44,828 nucleotides of DNA from Streptomyces sp. BK340 (GTDB lineage: Bacteria; Actinomycetota; Actinomycetes; Streptomycetales; Streptomycetaceae): contig NZ_VISR01000011.1 of the NCBI RefSeq assembly GCF_007827595.1, positions 1-44,828 on the forward strand, read 5' to 3'. How positions within the stretch are numbered: position 1 is the stretch's first letter; the number at the start of each line of letters is the position of its first letter. Of this stretch, positions 12,701-24,700 are shown in pieces. Position numbers and translations under genes: made by a program. The notes under the pieces were generated by a model. The model had not been told where the DNA came from. It saw only the letters and a program-made list of their open reading frames with translations, and searched no databases.

Positions 12701-15700
12701 GCGTTCAACGTCTCCAGGCTTCCGCCGGTCCCGGAGTCGAGGCTGCTCGTGGGGATCTCCCAGGGGACGATCGGCCGAGGAGACCGGTTGATCCCTGGTG
12801 ACGCCTCTACGAGGTCCAGCCGGCTCTGGACGGAGCTAGTGACCGACGGCGCGAGCGTGGTCAGCAGTTCCTGAAGCTTGGCACGCTCCTGCCCGGTCAA
12901 AGGTGCCGAGCCGGGGGGGTCGATCCGGCGCAGCCATTCCTCGAGGTAGAGGGCACGCCAGCCGGCGGTCCCGTCCCAGAAGTGGTCCACGACCCACTGA
13001 AGGCCGAGTTTCTCGATGAACGCCAGCCGCTGGGCGACCGGGAAGGACAGCGCATTGGCAAGGAGCTTGTTCTCTCCGACGAACCTGCGGAGCGAAGGGG
13101 CGTCGTACTGTGCCGCTTCGGCGAGCAGTTCGTCGAACTTCTGGCTGATCTCGCCCGGGGTCCATACTCCCGTCTCGACGAGGTCCGGCGCGAACAGCAG
13201 CAGGAACTCCGACCGCGCGATCACCTTCCAGGCCGTGCCGTCCCCACTGAGCTGCCTGTGGAGTGACTCCGGATTCTCCCAGAGGGTCCTGCCCAGGTTC
13301 GCGCGCAGGGTCCGCAGCCGAAGCCCCAGCGCCTCTCGCTGCGAGGCCGACAGGTCTTGTGCGGTCGTCACCAGCCGCTCGGTCGTGGCGAGCCACTGCG
13401 CGAGGTCACGCGGATCGAGCAGACCGGCGTCGAGTACGGAGACCGCGTCGTTCTCCAGGCGGTCGAGCAAACTCTCCGCGGCTTCCCGGCGCGCGTCGGG
13501 CGCGGCACCGAGCAGCGTGGCTTTGGCGTCGGCCAGGTCGAGCGCCTTCAGCTCCGACGGGGAGAGCGTGGGGGCCTTGCGCCGTAGCTCTGCGGTGCGT
13601 CCCAAGACCGTCTGTGCGGGCACCTTGTGCCAGTCGACGGTATGGATCAGGTCCAGGATCCGATCGATGCGTTCGGACCGCTGGGATCCGGAGGCGAAGG
13701 CGTCCTTGCCGGTCACCGACCGGTCGGAGCGGAGCGTATCGAGTTGCCTCTTGACCTGGACGAGGACGCCCTGTCGGGCCTTGTCGGAGGAGGAGTTCGC
13801 GTAGTCGCTCAGCCGCTGGTACTCCTGCTGGTACTCCTCCAGCAACCGGTCGATGTGCTTGGGGTTGATCAGGTTTCGCTGGAGCATCACCATGGCGCCG
13901 GAGGCGAGGAGCATGCTCGACTGCAGAGAGGTGAACAGTCCGTCGAAGTCAACCGGGTTGCCGAGGGCACCTGGTGACACTTTCAGATGGCGGCTGTCCC
14001 AGTTCGTACCGACGACCGCGATGGCGAGCTTCTGGACGGCCTGGTCGGCGGCTTCCCGCCCGACCTTGGCGTCCGCCAGTTGGTATAGCGCGAACAGCTC
14101 CGTCGTGATCCGCCGACGGGAAAGCCACCCGGCTGCGTCCAGCAACGGTGCGGTGTCCCGGACCGCCTTCAGGTCCCGCGTCAGGTCCTTCGAGGAGTAG
14201 GTGGCACCGTCCTCAAGAGCTTCGGCCATACTCAGGCCGGCCCGCAGGAACTTCAGAGCCGCCTGCTGCAGGGGACCGCTTCCGCTCGCGTCAAGGGCGT
14301 TCTGCAGCTCGACGACGCGGCGTTTGAAAGCGGCTGGCGGCAGCTGGCCGCGGCGCACCAGGGTGTGTCCGGCGTCCAGGAGGACCTTCGCCCGCTCCTC
14401 GGCCATGCCAGGAGACCACTTGGGCGCCTCGTGGCCCTGTGGTCCGCCCAGATGCGTGACCACCGCGAGGTCACTCTTCAGCAGCTTCGACCGGGCTTCG
14501 AAGTCCGGTATCTGCTCATGGTCCAGTTCCAGCGTGTCATCGAGCCGTTCGAAGTCCGTACGACCGCGCTCGGCCAGCAGCACGAGCTGCTGCGGGTCGG
14601 TGACTCCGTCGCCGTCCCACACATCGCGGAGCGCGGACTCAAGTCCATCCAGGACCTGTGACGAGAGGAGCTCGGCCTCGTCGCCGTCGGAGCCGAGCGT
14701 CGGCCCGGCGGTCTGCTCGTCCGGGGTGGTGGGTCGCTGGAAGGGCAGCTCGTGGCCGAAGTCCTCGACGATCTCCCAGGGACCGCCCACTCCCTCGGGC
14801 ACCGAGACCAGCCAGCGGCCACCCTCGTCACCATCGCGCACCGAGCCCTGCGCGTCCCGCTCCTGAATCGACCCGTCATCGTTCAGGTGACGGACCGTGC
14901 CGTCCTCGAACAGCCCCTCGCTTCCGAACGGTGCCGTCACCATGCGATCGAACTTCGCGGATATCTTCTGGACGTCCACACCCGCGCCAATGGAGACCAC
15001 CAGCAGGTCCCGGCCGCCGCTCTGCTGCCAGGCGGCCGAACTCGTGATCACCTCGTGGAGCTCGTCCAGCGACCGGTGCTCCAACCCGGTGCCGTCGTGA
15101 GCCAGCCAGAACCCCTTCGAGCCGTCAGCCACGCCCCGCACGAACACCGTCAAGGTGCTTTCGCCGTCCGACTGCTGGACATCACGGAACCAACGCGCCT
15201 TGTACAAATACCGCGTTGCGGTCCGGGCATCCTGGGCACCCAGCAGCATAAGCGCCTGCGGGTGCTCCGAAACCTCCACCGAACCCCACGGGAACTCCCG
15301 CACCTCCTGCGTCCACCCCGGGACGATGGCGAAGGCACCGAGTTCGACCAGGTCGGCGATGTGTCGCTGCTGGTCGTCGCGCAGTCGCCGCAGTTCCTCC
15401 GACGGCAGCTGGGTCCCGTCGCGGTCGGCACTGAGCAGTTCCAGTTCAGCGCGGATCAAGCCGATTCCGTGTGTTACGTACTCCTCGAAAGGCCCGGCGT
15501 GCCGCACGTTCAGTTCGAGCAGGTCGATCTGTCGTTCGAGTACAACGCGTGCCGTCCGGCTGGCGACCATGCTGGGCAGCGACTTGAGCAGCGATCCGGT
15601 CAGGTCGGCGAGGAGTCTCGGCGTCACAGCGCCGTACTCGCCCGTGAGCAGCCTCCCCGCTCCGTGCATCATGTTTGCACGGGCAAACGCCACGTCCACA

Positions 15701-18700
15701 CGGTCGACGGTGAATGAGTCGATGCCGCCCGAGGCACCTGTCCAGTTGAGCGGGTACGGACGCTGCTTATCGAGTCCCCGTGATGCCTCTTCGAGGCTCG
15801 GCCGCTGTCCTACGGCTGCGCCGGCTGCCTTCCCGACCTTGACCAGCAGATCCTGGAGCTTGCTCCGTTCGTCCCCGTCCAGCGACGACTCCCCGGATCC
15901 GGGCTCTTCGATACGGCGCAGCCACTCATCCAGGTAGAGCGGACGCCAGTCGGTCGTCTCGTCCCAGAAGGAATCCCACGCCCACTGCACTCCGACCTTC
16001 TCGAGGAACCTCAGTCTCGCTCCCGCCGGGAGCGAGAGCGCGCTCGCCAGGACCTTGCTCTCCTGAATCCTCTTACGGAGCACTGGCGCGTTGAACCTCG
16101 CCAGTTCACCGAGCAGCTCATCGAACTTCTGGCTGATCTCACCCGAGGTCCACACTCCGGCGGTGATGAGGTCAGATGCGAACAGAAGCAGGAACTCAGC
16201 ACGTCCATGCAGTCTGTTCCCGTTGTGCAACCGACTGGTCGACGAGTACTTGAACAGCAGCTGCGGGTTCTCCCAGATCGCCCTGCCCAGGGTCGCGCGA
16301 AGGGTCGTCAGCCTGAGCCGGAAGCCCTCACGCTCCGAGTCGGACAGGTCTTTCGCGGTCGTAACCAGCCGCTCGGTCGTGGCGAGCCAGTGGACGATGT
16401 CCCGCGGATCAACCAAACCGGCCCTGAGCACCTCGACCGCGGAGTTCTCGAACGTGCCGAGAAGTGCCGTTACGGCATCCCGCCGGTTGTCGGGCGCGGC
16501 GCCGAGGAGTGCGGCCTTTGCGTCCGCCAGATCGAGCATCTGCTGCTCCACCTGGGACAGCCTGGCGACACGGCGCAGTTCCGCTGTGCGCCCCAGTACC
16601 GTCTGCGGCGGGACCGTGTGCCAGTCGATGTCACGGATCTTGTCCACGATCCAGTCGATCCGCTCAAGGCGCCCCTTCTGATGGGAAACGGACTGCCTGT
16701 CGTGCATGGCCCGGTCGGATCTCACGAGCTGCATCCGTCGCTTGTACCCCTCCACGGTCGTCGCGGAGTCCTCGTCCGACGTGAGTTTGGCGAAGCGGCC
16801 CAGCGACTCGAGGTCCTGCGATATCTCCTCCAGGTAGCGGTCGAGCTTCTCCGGAGCCAGCACGCTTCCGTGCAGCATGCGCACGCCGACCGTCAAGACG
16901 ACGGCGGAGAACGTCGCCACATAGTTGAGCCGAAGGCTGAAGCCTCTCGGGCTCGTCACCGCGCCTCTGTCGCGGCGCTCCCAGGTCATAGCGTGAACAA
17001 TCAGACCGATCCTCTGCACAGCCCGGTCCGCGGCCTCCTTGCTGGTCACGGTGGCGGCCAGCTCGTACAGGAGGTACAGCTTCTCCATGATCCGGTCGCG
17101 GGAAGCCCACCGGCCGCCGTGCAGCTGCGCGGCGGCATCCTCCATCGCCTTCAGGTCCCGCGTGAGATCTGCAGAGGAATACTTCGTCAGGTCCTCATAT
17201 GCGTCGACCATGCGCATATCGGTCTGCAGCATCTTCACAGCAGCCTTGTGCAGGGGGCCGCCCCTGCCTGAATTGACGGCCTTCTCCAGCTCAACCACGC
17301 GGCGCTTGAACGCCGTCGTGGACAATCGCCCGCTATACACCAATGCGTGGCCCGCGTCCAGCAGGACCTTCGCCCGCTCCTCGACCATGCCAGGAGACCA
17401 CTTGGCCGCCTTGCGGCCCCTCGCGTTCCCCAGGAACGTGACCACCGTGGCATCGCTCTCCAGCAGCCTGGCCCACAGCTCGAAGTCGTCGGGCAGTTCG
17501 CCGGCTGTTTCCAGCGCGGGCTCGAGCCGTTCGAAGTCCTGCCATGCCTGATCGCCCAGAGCCTTGAGGATCTGCCGGTCGGAGATCCTCTCGCCCTCCC
17601 ACACCTGGCCGAGCCGCGCCTTGACCTCGTCCAGGAGCTCCGTCACGTCCTGCGTCGGCGCGTCGAGGACCTCCGGGCTCTCCGGTGCCTCCGCCGCGTC
17701 CACGACGGACTCGGACACGACATTGCGGGGTGCGGCGGGGGCGGCGGCCACCGGCCGGGAAGTGGCCTGCGATTCCGTCGCCACAGGAGTCACGCCCTGG
17801 TTGACGTTCCGCTGCGCCGCGTCCCGGCGCTGCCGCGTGACCGCGGTCCACAGGTTCTCCGGAGCGCCGGGCTCCGGCTCAGGATCACGGTCGACCGGGA
17901 AGAACGACGACACCTTGTTCGCCGCGTTGAGGAAACCGCCCAGCCAGTTGCCGTACCGGTCCTTGCCCTCCCACCGGAGACCGCCGGCGCCTGTCGTGGT
18001 TTCGCGCAGGCCACCGTGCGACTGCGCGTAAGCCAGCGCATCCTGCGCCGACTGCTTCGCCTGCTGGTACGTCAGCCCTTCAGGGAAGAAGACATTCTCC
18101 GCCTTGGGCTGGAACCGCACACGCGCCCCCTCGGCAGGATGGACATTCGCCACGAACCGGCCATTGGCCGCAGGGTTCTCCTTCGACCACCGCCCTTCCA
18201 CACTCTCCAGCTCATAGCGATCCGCCAGATTGCGGCGCCAGATGTGCAGGCCACGGAGCGTCTTACCGCCCGCCTCGTGGTCGTAGTCCACATGTCCGTT
18301 GCGGACGTGGTCGTTCAGCCAGATCGACGAACGGAACTCGATCTCGTCGTCGAAGGCGAGTACGGCACCGAGCGCGTCGGTTCCCTGCTGGAAAGGCAGC
18401 TCGTTTCCGAAGTCCTCGACGATCTCCCAGGAACCCTCCGTCCCCTCCGGCACCGAGACCAGCCAGCGGCCACCCTCGTCACCATCGCGCACCGACCCCT
18501 GCGCATCCCGCACCTGAACCGACCCGTCATCGTCCAGGTGACGAACCGTGCCGTCCTCGAACAACCCCTCCTTCCCGAACGGAGCCGTCACCACCCGGCC
18601 GAGCCTCGCCGACAACACCTCCACATCCACACCCGCGTAACACGAGACCAGCAACAGATCCCGGCCACCACTCTGCCGCCACGCCGCCGAACTCGTGATC

Positions 18701-21700
18701 ACCTCATGCAGCTCGTCAAGCGACCGATACTCCAACCCCTCGTCCGTGGCCGCCTGCCAGAACCCCTTCGAACGATCCGCCGAACCCCGCACGAACACCG
18801 TCAAGATGCCGCCGCTCGCCCCCGGACCCGCCGTGAACCACTCGGCATTCTGCAGATAGCTTGCAGCCGTCCGCGCGTCCCCCTCACCCAGCAGCACCAA
18901 CGCTTCCGGGTGCTCCGACACCTGCACCGAACCCCACGAAAACTCCCGCACCCCCTGCGACCAGCCCACGACAATCCCACCGCCGGCCTCGCTCTCCGGC
19001 CCGGCCTCCGTTCCGACCTGCGACGGCCCGTCGAAAACCAACGGCGGGCGCTCGGCCGGCTCAACCTGCACCCCTTCTTCGAAGATCGTGGAAATGGGCC
19101 GAGGCTGGACCACGGATTCCCGCGGAGCAGGGATCCCCGAACCAGTCATCGGCTGGGACGGGTTACGCGTCGTCCGCCGCTGACGTGTGCGCGCGAGTAC
19201 GAGGTCCTGGCTGGTGACCGGGCGTCCGGACGTCTTGGCAGCGGCGACCAGGTCCACCAGGCCGCGGCGCTGGCCGGCGGTCACCTCCGTGTGGTCGGGC
19301 AGCCCGAGCACACGGCGTACCAGCGGATCGAGATGCTCGGGGCGCAGCGTCCCGGAGTGACCGAACTCGCGCCGCAGCACGTCCGCGAGCCGGCGGATAC
19401 TGGTCAGCCGAGCCGTGTCGAGCTCTGCCTCATGCCCGTCCAGATGACGGAACACGCTGACGATGTCACGCATCAGCGCTGTCTCATCGGGTCGCACCGG
19501 CGTTACCTTGCCGCGTGCCTTGCCCAGCAGCCCGTCCTCGCGGTGCAGACCCGTCGTGCGCGCCAGTTCGTCAAGCTCGTCCGATGTCAGGTCGACGCGA
19601 TCCGCCGGGTCGCCCGTCATATGGGCCTGGACCTGAATGCGGGACGTCAGTGTCTCGTTGGCCTCGTTCTGCAACTGTTCGAGCGCCCAGGAGCCGAGCC
19701 CGCTGGTGTCGCCCACGGCCTCCGGCAGGCGCAGGAGGTGTTCCACCGACAGCGGGATGTCGGCCGCTGTGATCACAGGGACGTCCTGCGGGCCGTCCTT
19801 CTGCTTTTCGGCCAGTTGAGTCGAGAGCTGTTCGCGGACCAACGCCTTGAAGGTGTCTTCCCGTTCAGAGGAGTGCTGGACCTCTTCGGGGAGGGACTCG
19901 ATCTTGACACGCAGGATGGGCAGCGGCAGGCCTTGTCGGGCCTGCCACAGGGCCGACCTGACCGTAGTTCCGAGCAGCCGGTTGAGTTGCTGTGTCTCAT
20001 GGCTGCCGGGGACCATCGCACCGAGGCTGAGCGGCAGGTCGATCTGCTTGTCACCGTGGTCGCTGATCACCACCATCCCAAGCGGGTTGGCGTATCCGAA
20101 GGTGACTTCGGGCGAGTCCAAGCTCGCCATTTTCTCGAAGAACGTCTCGCCGGACGCGGGACCATACATCGAGAAGCGCCAAAGGCCGCCGCCCGTGCCG
20201 AACTCATCCCCGATGATCGCAGTGAGGGAGCGGATCGCATCCCTGCGCCCAGCCGTGATCTCGCCCTGGAGGTGGCGTCGGAAGGTCCCGACGTCGTAGC
20301 TCCCGCCCATGGCCTTGTCCAGGACGGCGGTGAGGAATCCACCCGAGCGCCCCGCAGCGCTCTCCTCATCGGCGTAGCGCTGGAGAGTCAGGCTGTCGAG
20401 GGCCACTGTGTCCGAACGCGATGCCAACTCTTCCAGCTTCTGCTTGGCAGCCTGCATCCGGCGGAGATTCCTCGCGAAGGTCAGCCTCGCGTCGTCCTCC
20501 TGGAGCGTTCCGGAGGTAAGCGCCTCGTCCAGCTTCTGCTCGATCTGCGAGAGCCGCGTGGAGTAGTACTCGATGTTCTTGTCCAGAGCCGACTCGAGAG
20601 GGCGACGCGACAGCTCGCGCACTTGAGTGTTCTCGACGACGATCTGATGCTGGCCGTCATGACTCTCCAGTACCACTGATCCGAAGTGGTAGCCGGACCC
20701 TGAGCCGGTTCCGTTCGGGTGGCTGAAATCCTTGGAGAAGTCGCGATACCTCGTTGCCGCATCGACCGCATACGCGATGGACTGAACGAGATAGCCCTCA
20801 CCGACCTGCGCCAGAGCATATTCGTTGACTCCGACCTTTTCACTCAGGTCAGCCAAGGTCTTACGCCTCTGCCGGTTTTTCGAACTATGCCGGTTGAGCA
20901 CCCCTCCGTAATCGCGACCTGGCGTCGGCCAGCTGAGCTCGTCCCTGGACTTCTCCCATCGGATCGTCTCTGCGAGTGCCCAGTCAACGGTGACACTTCC
21001 GGACCGGCGCGGATTCTTCACGACCTTCACCAGACCATCGGCCAGGTAATGCGTGCCGGCGACCTCCACGTTGCCCGACGCGTTGATTTTCACCGTGCCG
21101 GACTGCATGCTGCCTCCCCGGTCAGGAGGTCGCGCATCGTAGATCACTGCATGCGTGAAAGTACCCCCCTGCACTTGCTGCGCGAAGTCACGGCAGACGT
21201 CGGACGGATCTTTCTCGAACTCCGCCGACACGCGGAAAAGACGCCTGGACTCACCTTCTTGCTCGAATTCTATGAAGGTTTTATCGTCCATGAACAGGTC
21301 CAATGCACTGCCGACCTGATAAAGACGTTGCTGCGCACGGTTGAACGACTGCGGGGTGGTGTAGAAGTCCTTGACTCGGCCGTTCGACTTGATCGCGAGT
21401 GTACCGTCAGTCGAAATCTGAATTTCTGGGTGCTCCTCCAGCACAACCGGACGGACCGCCCGGAATCGGGGGAAGGAGTTGAGGTCGTCCGGGCCCTCCA
21501 TCTCGATGTTCTTGGCCTCGAAGCGAGTAGCGAACGGCCCGTGCCGCAAGCGGTCCTTCGCGGAGGCGTTCTCCAGGGATGCGCGGTTCGGCGCGGTCAA
21601 GGCGTAGTCGCGGGTCTTTCGTGGCGGGCGTGCCTCGTCACGCCTCGGAACACGACGGCTGGTGGGCGGCGTGGGAGCCGGCCCCGACGTGTCAGTCGTG

Positions 21701-24700
21701 GCCGATCCCGACGGCTGGTTCACTTCTGCCGTCTGCGTCCGGGAGTCTTCCTGCGTCCGGAGTGCTGGCTCCGTTGCCTCGTCGTGCGCTTCGTCGGCGC
21801 CTTCGAGCGAGTGGTCGTGCTCCGATGTCAGCTGAGCGGACGACTCGGGAAGATCGCCAAGGGACGAACCCGACGCGTTGCTCCAGATGACGGAAAGCCG
21901 GTCATCAGGGTTCCAATCCGGAAGTTCTTCGGCCTTCTCGGCAAAGGCCGAGTCCTTGCGCAGCGGCTGGCTCGGGCGCGTGAACGGCGCGTCGTCGACG
22001 GCCTCCAACTCGTCATCGACGGACTGCACCTCGTCGGAAGTCTGCGGCTCCGGTGACTGGGGTGCGCTGTAGTAGACCGACGCCTCGTCGTCACTGTCGC
22101 CCGAGAAGTGGAGGCCCTGCTGCGCGTCGTCGCCGGGCGGTGCCTGGAACGGCAGCGGCGAGACATCCGTGACCAGGTCCCAGGGCTCATCGGTGCCCGG
22201 CAGCGCCGTCAGCCACGACGACTCGCCGTCATCGACGACCAGGCCGTCCGGCGTCAGCGTCAGCACACCGTCATACGCCTGCACCATTCGGCCGAACATG
22301 TCGGCCAGTTCATTGATGGCGAGTCCCGCGTCGCAGAACACCAGTCGGACCGGCCGCTGCAGCATCCAACCCGGTTGGCCCTGCATGAACTTGACCAACT
22401 CGGATAGCGGCTGCTCGGACACGGAAGCGCCGTCGTACGCCAGCCACTTCTTCCCGCCGCTGCCCTTTACTCCGCGAACGAAGACGGTCAGATAGTCCTT
22501 GCTGCCACTGGCCCAGAGCGACTCGGCGCGGCTCAGGTACGTCACCGCCCGCCGGGCCTCCCCGTGTCCGAGCAGGATCAGGCCGAGGCCGGTTTCCGTG
22601 TTTTCCGCCCCTTGCCCGGAGGACAGCCTCCACTTGTAGGAGAACGGCTCAGTGGGGGCGAACTGGTGGATCACCTCGACGCGCTTGGCGGCGTCCAGGG
22701 GATGCAGCCAGCCAGCGTTGATCAGCTCAGGTGCCACTTCCTTCAGAACAGCGGCATCCCCCACCGCCTGCTGGGCCGAGTACGGCGTGCCGCCTTCTCC
22801 AGCCATCCGCACATCAACATCAAGCAGCTTCAGACCGGCCGTCAGGACCCTGTCCGATTGAGCGTCGGCGCGGGCCTTGTCCACACCGAACAGGTGACGC
22901 ACCCGCGAAGCCCATTTCCCAGCCGGCAGATGTCCTCCGCGCATCAGCTGGTAGCCCTCGCCGAGCAGAACCCGGGCGCGGTCCAGAGCCAGCGCCGAAC
23001 TCAGCGCAGGGGCCTCGCCGGTCGTCGAAGTGTTGAGATGCTCGCTGATCCGCTGATCGCTGTCGGACAGCCTGGACCACAGCGGCGGGAGTTTGCGCCG
23101 TTCCACCGCCGCGACCAGCGGATTGTCCGACGTCAGCACCAGACCAGACATGTCCTTCGTCAACTTCGGGAAGAACGCGCTGATGAAGCCGTTCTCGGCA
23201 AAACCACCGATCAGGTTCCCGCTCGTCGAGTAGCCCGCCCAGCTGATGACATCATTGTCCCTGGGACGATCATCGATCCACCCTCTGGCCGCCGCGTCCC
23301 GGTACGCCTCCTGTGCCTCCTGCAAAGCCACGTCGTAGGTCAGACCCTCCGGGAAGAACTGACTCCGGCGCTTGAGCAACTGCCCGTCCAGGGAGTACAC
23401 GGCCGCCAAGAACACACCGTTCGGCGCGGGATTCTGCCGAGTCGGCTCTCCGGGGATGTCCTCCAGCCGGAACTTCTTCGCCTGCTCCTCACCCCACAGA
23501 TGCAGGCCGGAGAGAACCTGTGCGACCTGACCGTTGGCCTGCAGAGTCCGCTTGATCCGACCCGCGCGCACGTGACTGGCGAGCCAGGGCGCGGGCCGGA
23601 ACTCCACGGATTGCGTAGTGCCGGACCCGGGCTCCGCTGCCTCAACCAGGTGCGTCTTGACCGTCGAGCCGTCGGACGCCGTGTCCTGAAGTGACACCGG
23701 CGTTCCGCTCTGGGCCTGGTTGGTGTTTACGAAGGGCGCGTTGCTCTGCGTCCGGGCCCGCGATCGTTCCATCGCCGCGACCAGCGGGTTGGCGGAAGTG
23801 AGGGCCCACGCCGGCATGTTCCTCGAGGGCTTCGGGTAAAAGGCGGTGATATCGCCGTTTTCGGAAAAGCCTGCGATCCTGTTCCCGCTCCTGGAGTACC
23901 CGTCCCACTGCAGGGATCCGTCGCGCTTACGGATCACACCGCCCACCGTGACCGTCGCGTTCTCGTATGCTTCCTGTGCCTCCTGCAAGGCCGCTTCGTA
24001 TGTCAGGCCCTCCGGGAAAAATTCGCTCCTGCTCTTCAGCAGGCGGCCGTTGGTCAAGGAGTACACCGCCGCGACGAACACGCCGTTCGGCGCCGGGTTC
24101 TGTCGGCTGAGCTCCCCAGGAATGTTTTCCAACCGGTACTTCTGCGCCTGCTCCTCACCCCACATGTGCAGGCCCTTAAGGACCCTGTGGAACTGTCCGT
24201 TGGGCTGCTGCACGCCCCTCGTCCAACCCATGAGCACGTGCTTGGAAAGCGACGCCTTCGGCCGGAAAGCCGGATACTGGGCCTCGGTGACCGTTCCCGA
24301 GCCGCTCTCGCCGGCGAAGTGGAGGCCGTGCTGCCCGTCGTCACCAGGCGGAGCCTGGAACGGCAGCGGCGAGACATCCGTGACCAGGTCCCACGGCTCC
24401 TCGGTGTCCGGCAGCGCCGTCAGCCACGACGACTCACCGTCATCGAACACCAGCCCCTCATCGGTCAGAACCAGGGCACCCTCGTGCGCCTCCACCACCT
24501 GCCCGAACGCATCCGCCAGCCCATTGACCACAAGCCCGGCGTCACAGAACACCAGCCGAACCGGCCGACCACCCCGCCACTGGGCATGGAACTTCACCAA
24601 CCGGACCAGATCCGACAACGGCCGCTCCGACACCGACCCACCGGCATACGCCAGCCACCTCCTGCCACCACTGCCCCGCGCACCACGCACGAACACCGTC

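Noticed and set aside
1..19000. Modular polyketide or nonribosomal peptide synthase
   Set aside because: Large repeated modules suggested it, but no ketosynthase, acyltransferase, adenylation, condensation or carrier-protein motif is present; the modules are helical and linked to Cys and EndoU-like domains.
17347..20679. Plus-strand open frame of about 1,110 codons
   Set aside because: It lies codon-on-codon opposite the giant gene, is rich in Arg, Leu, Gln and His as expected for an antisense shadow of high-GC coding DNA, and has no recognisable domain. The minus strand encodes repeated conserved domains here.
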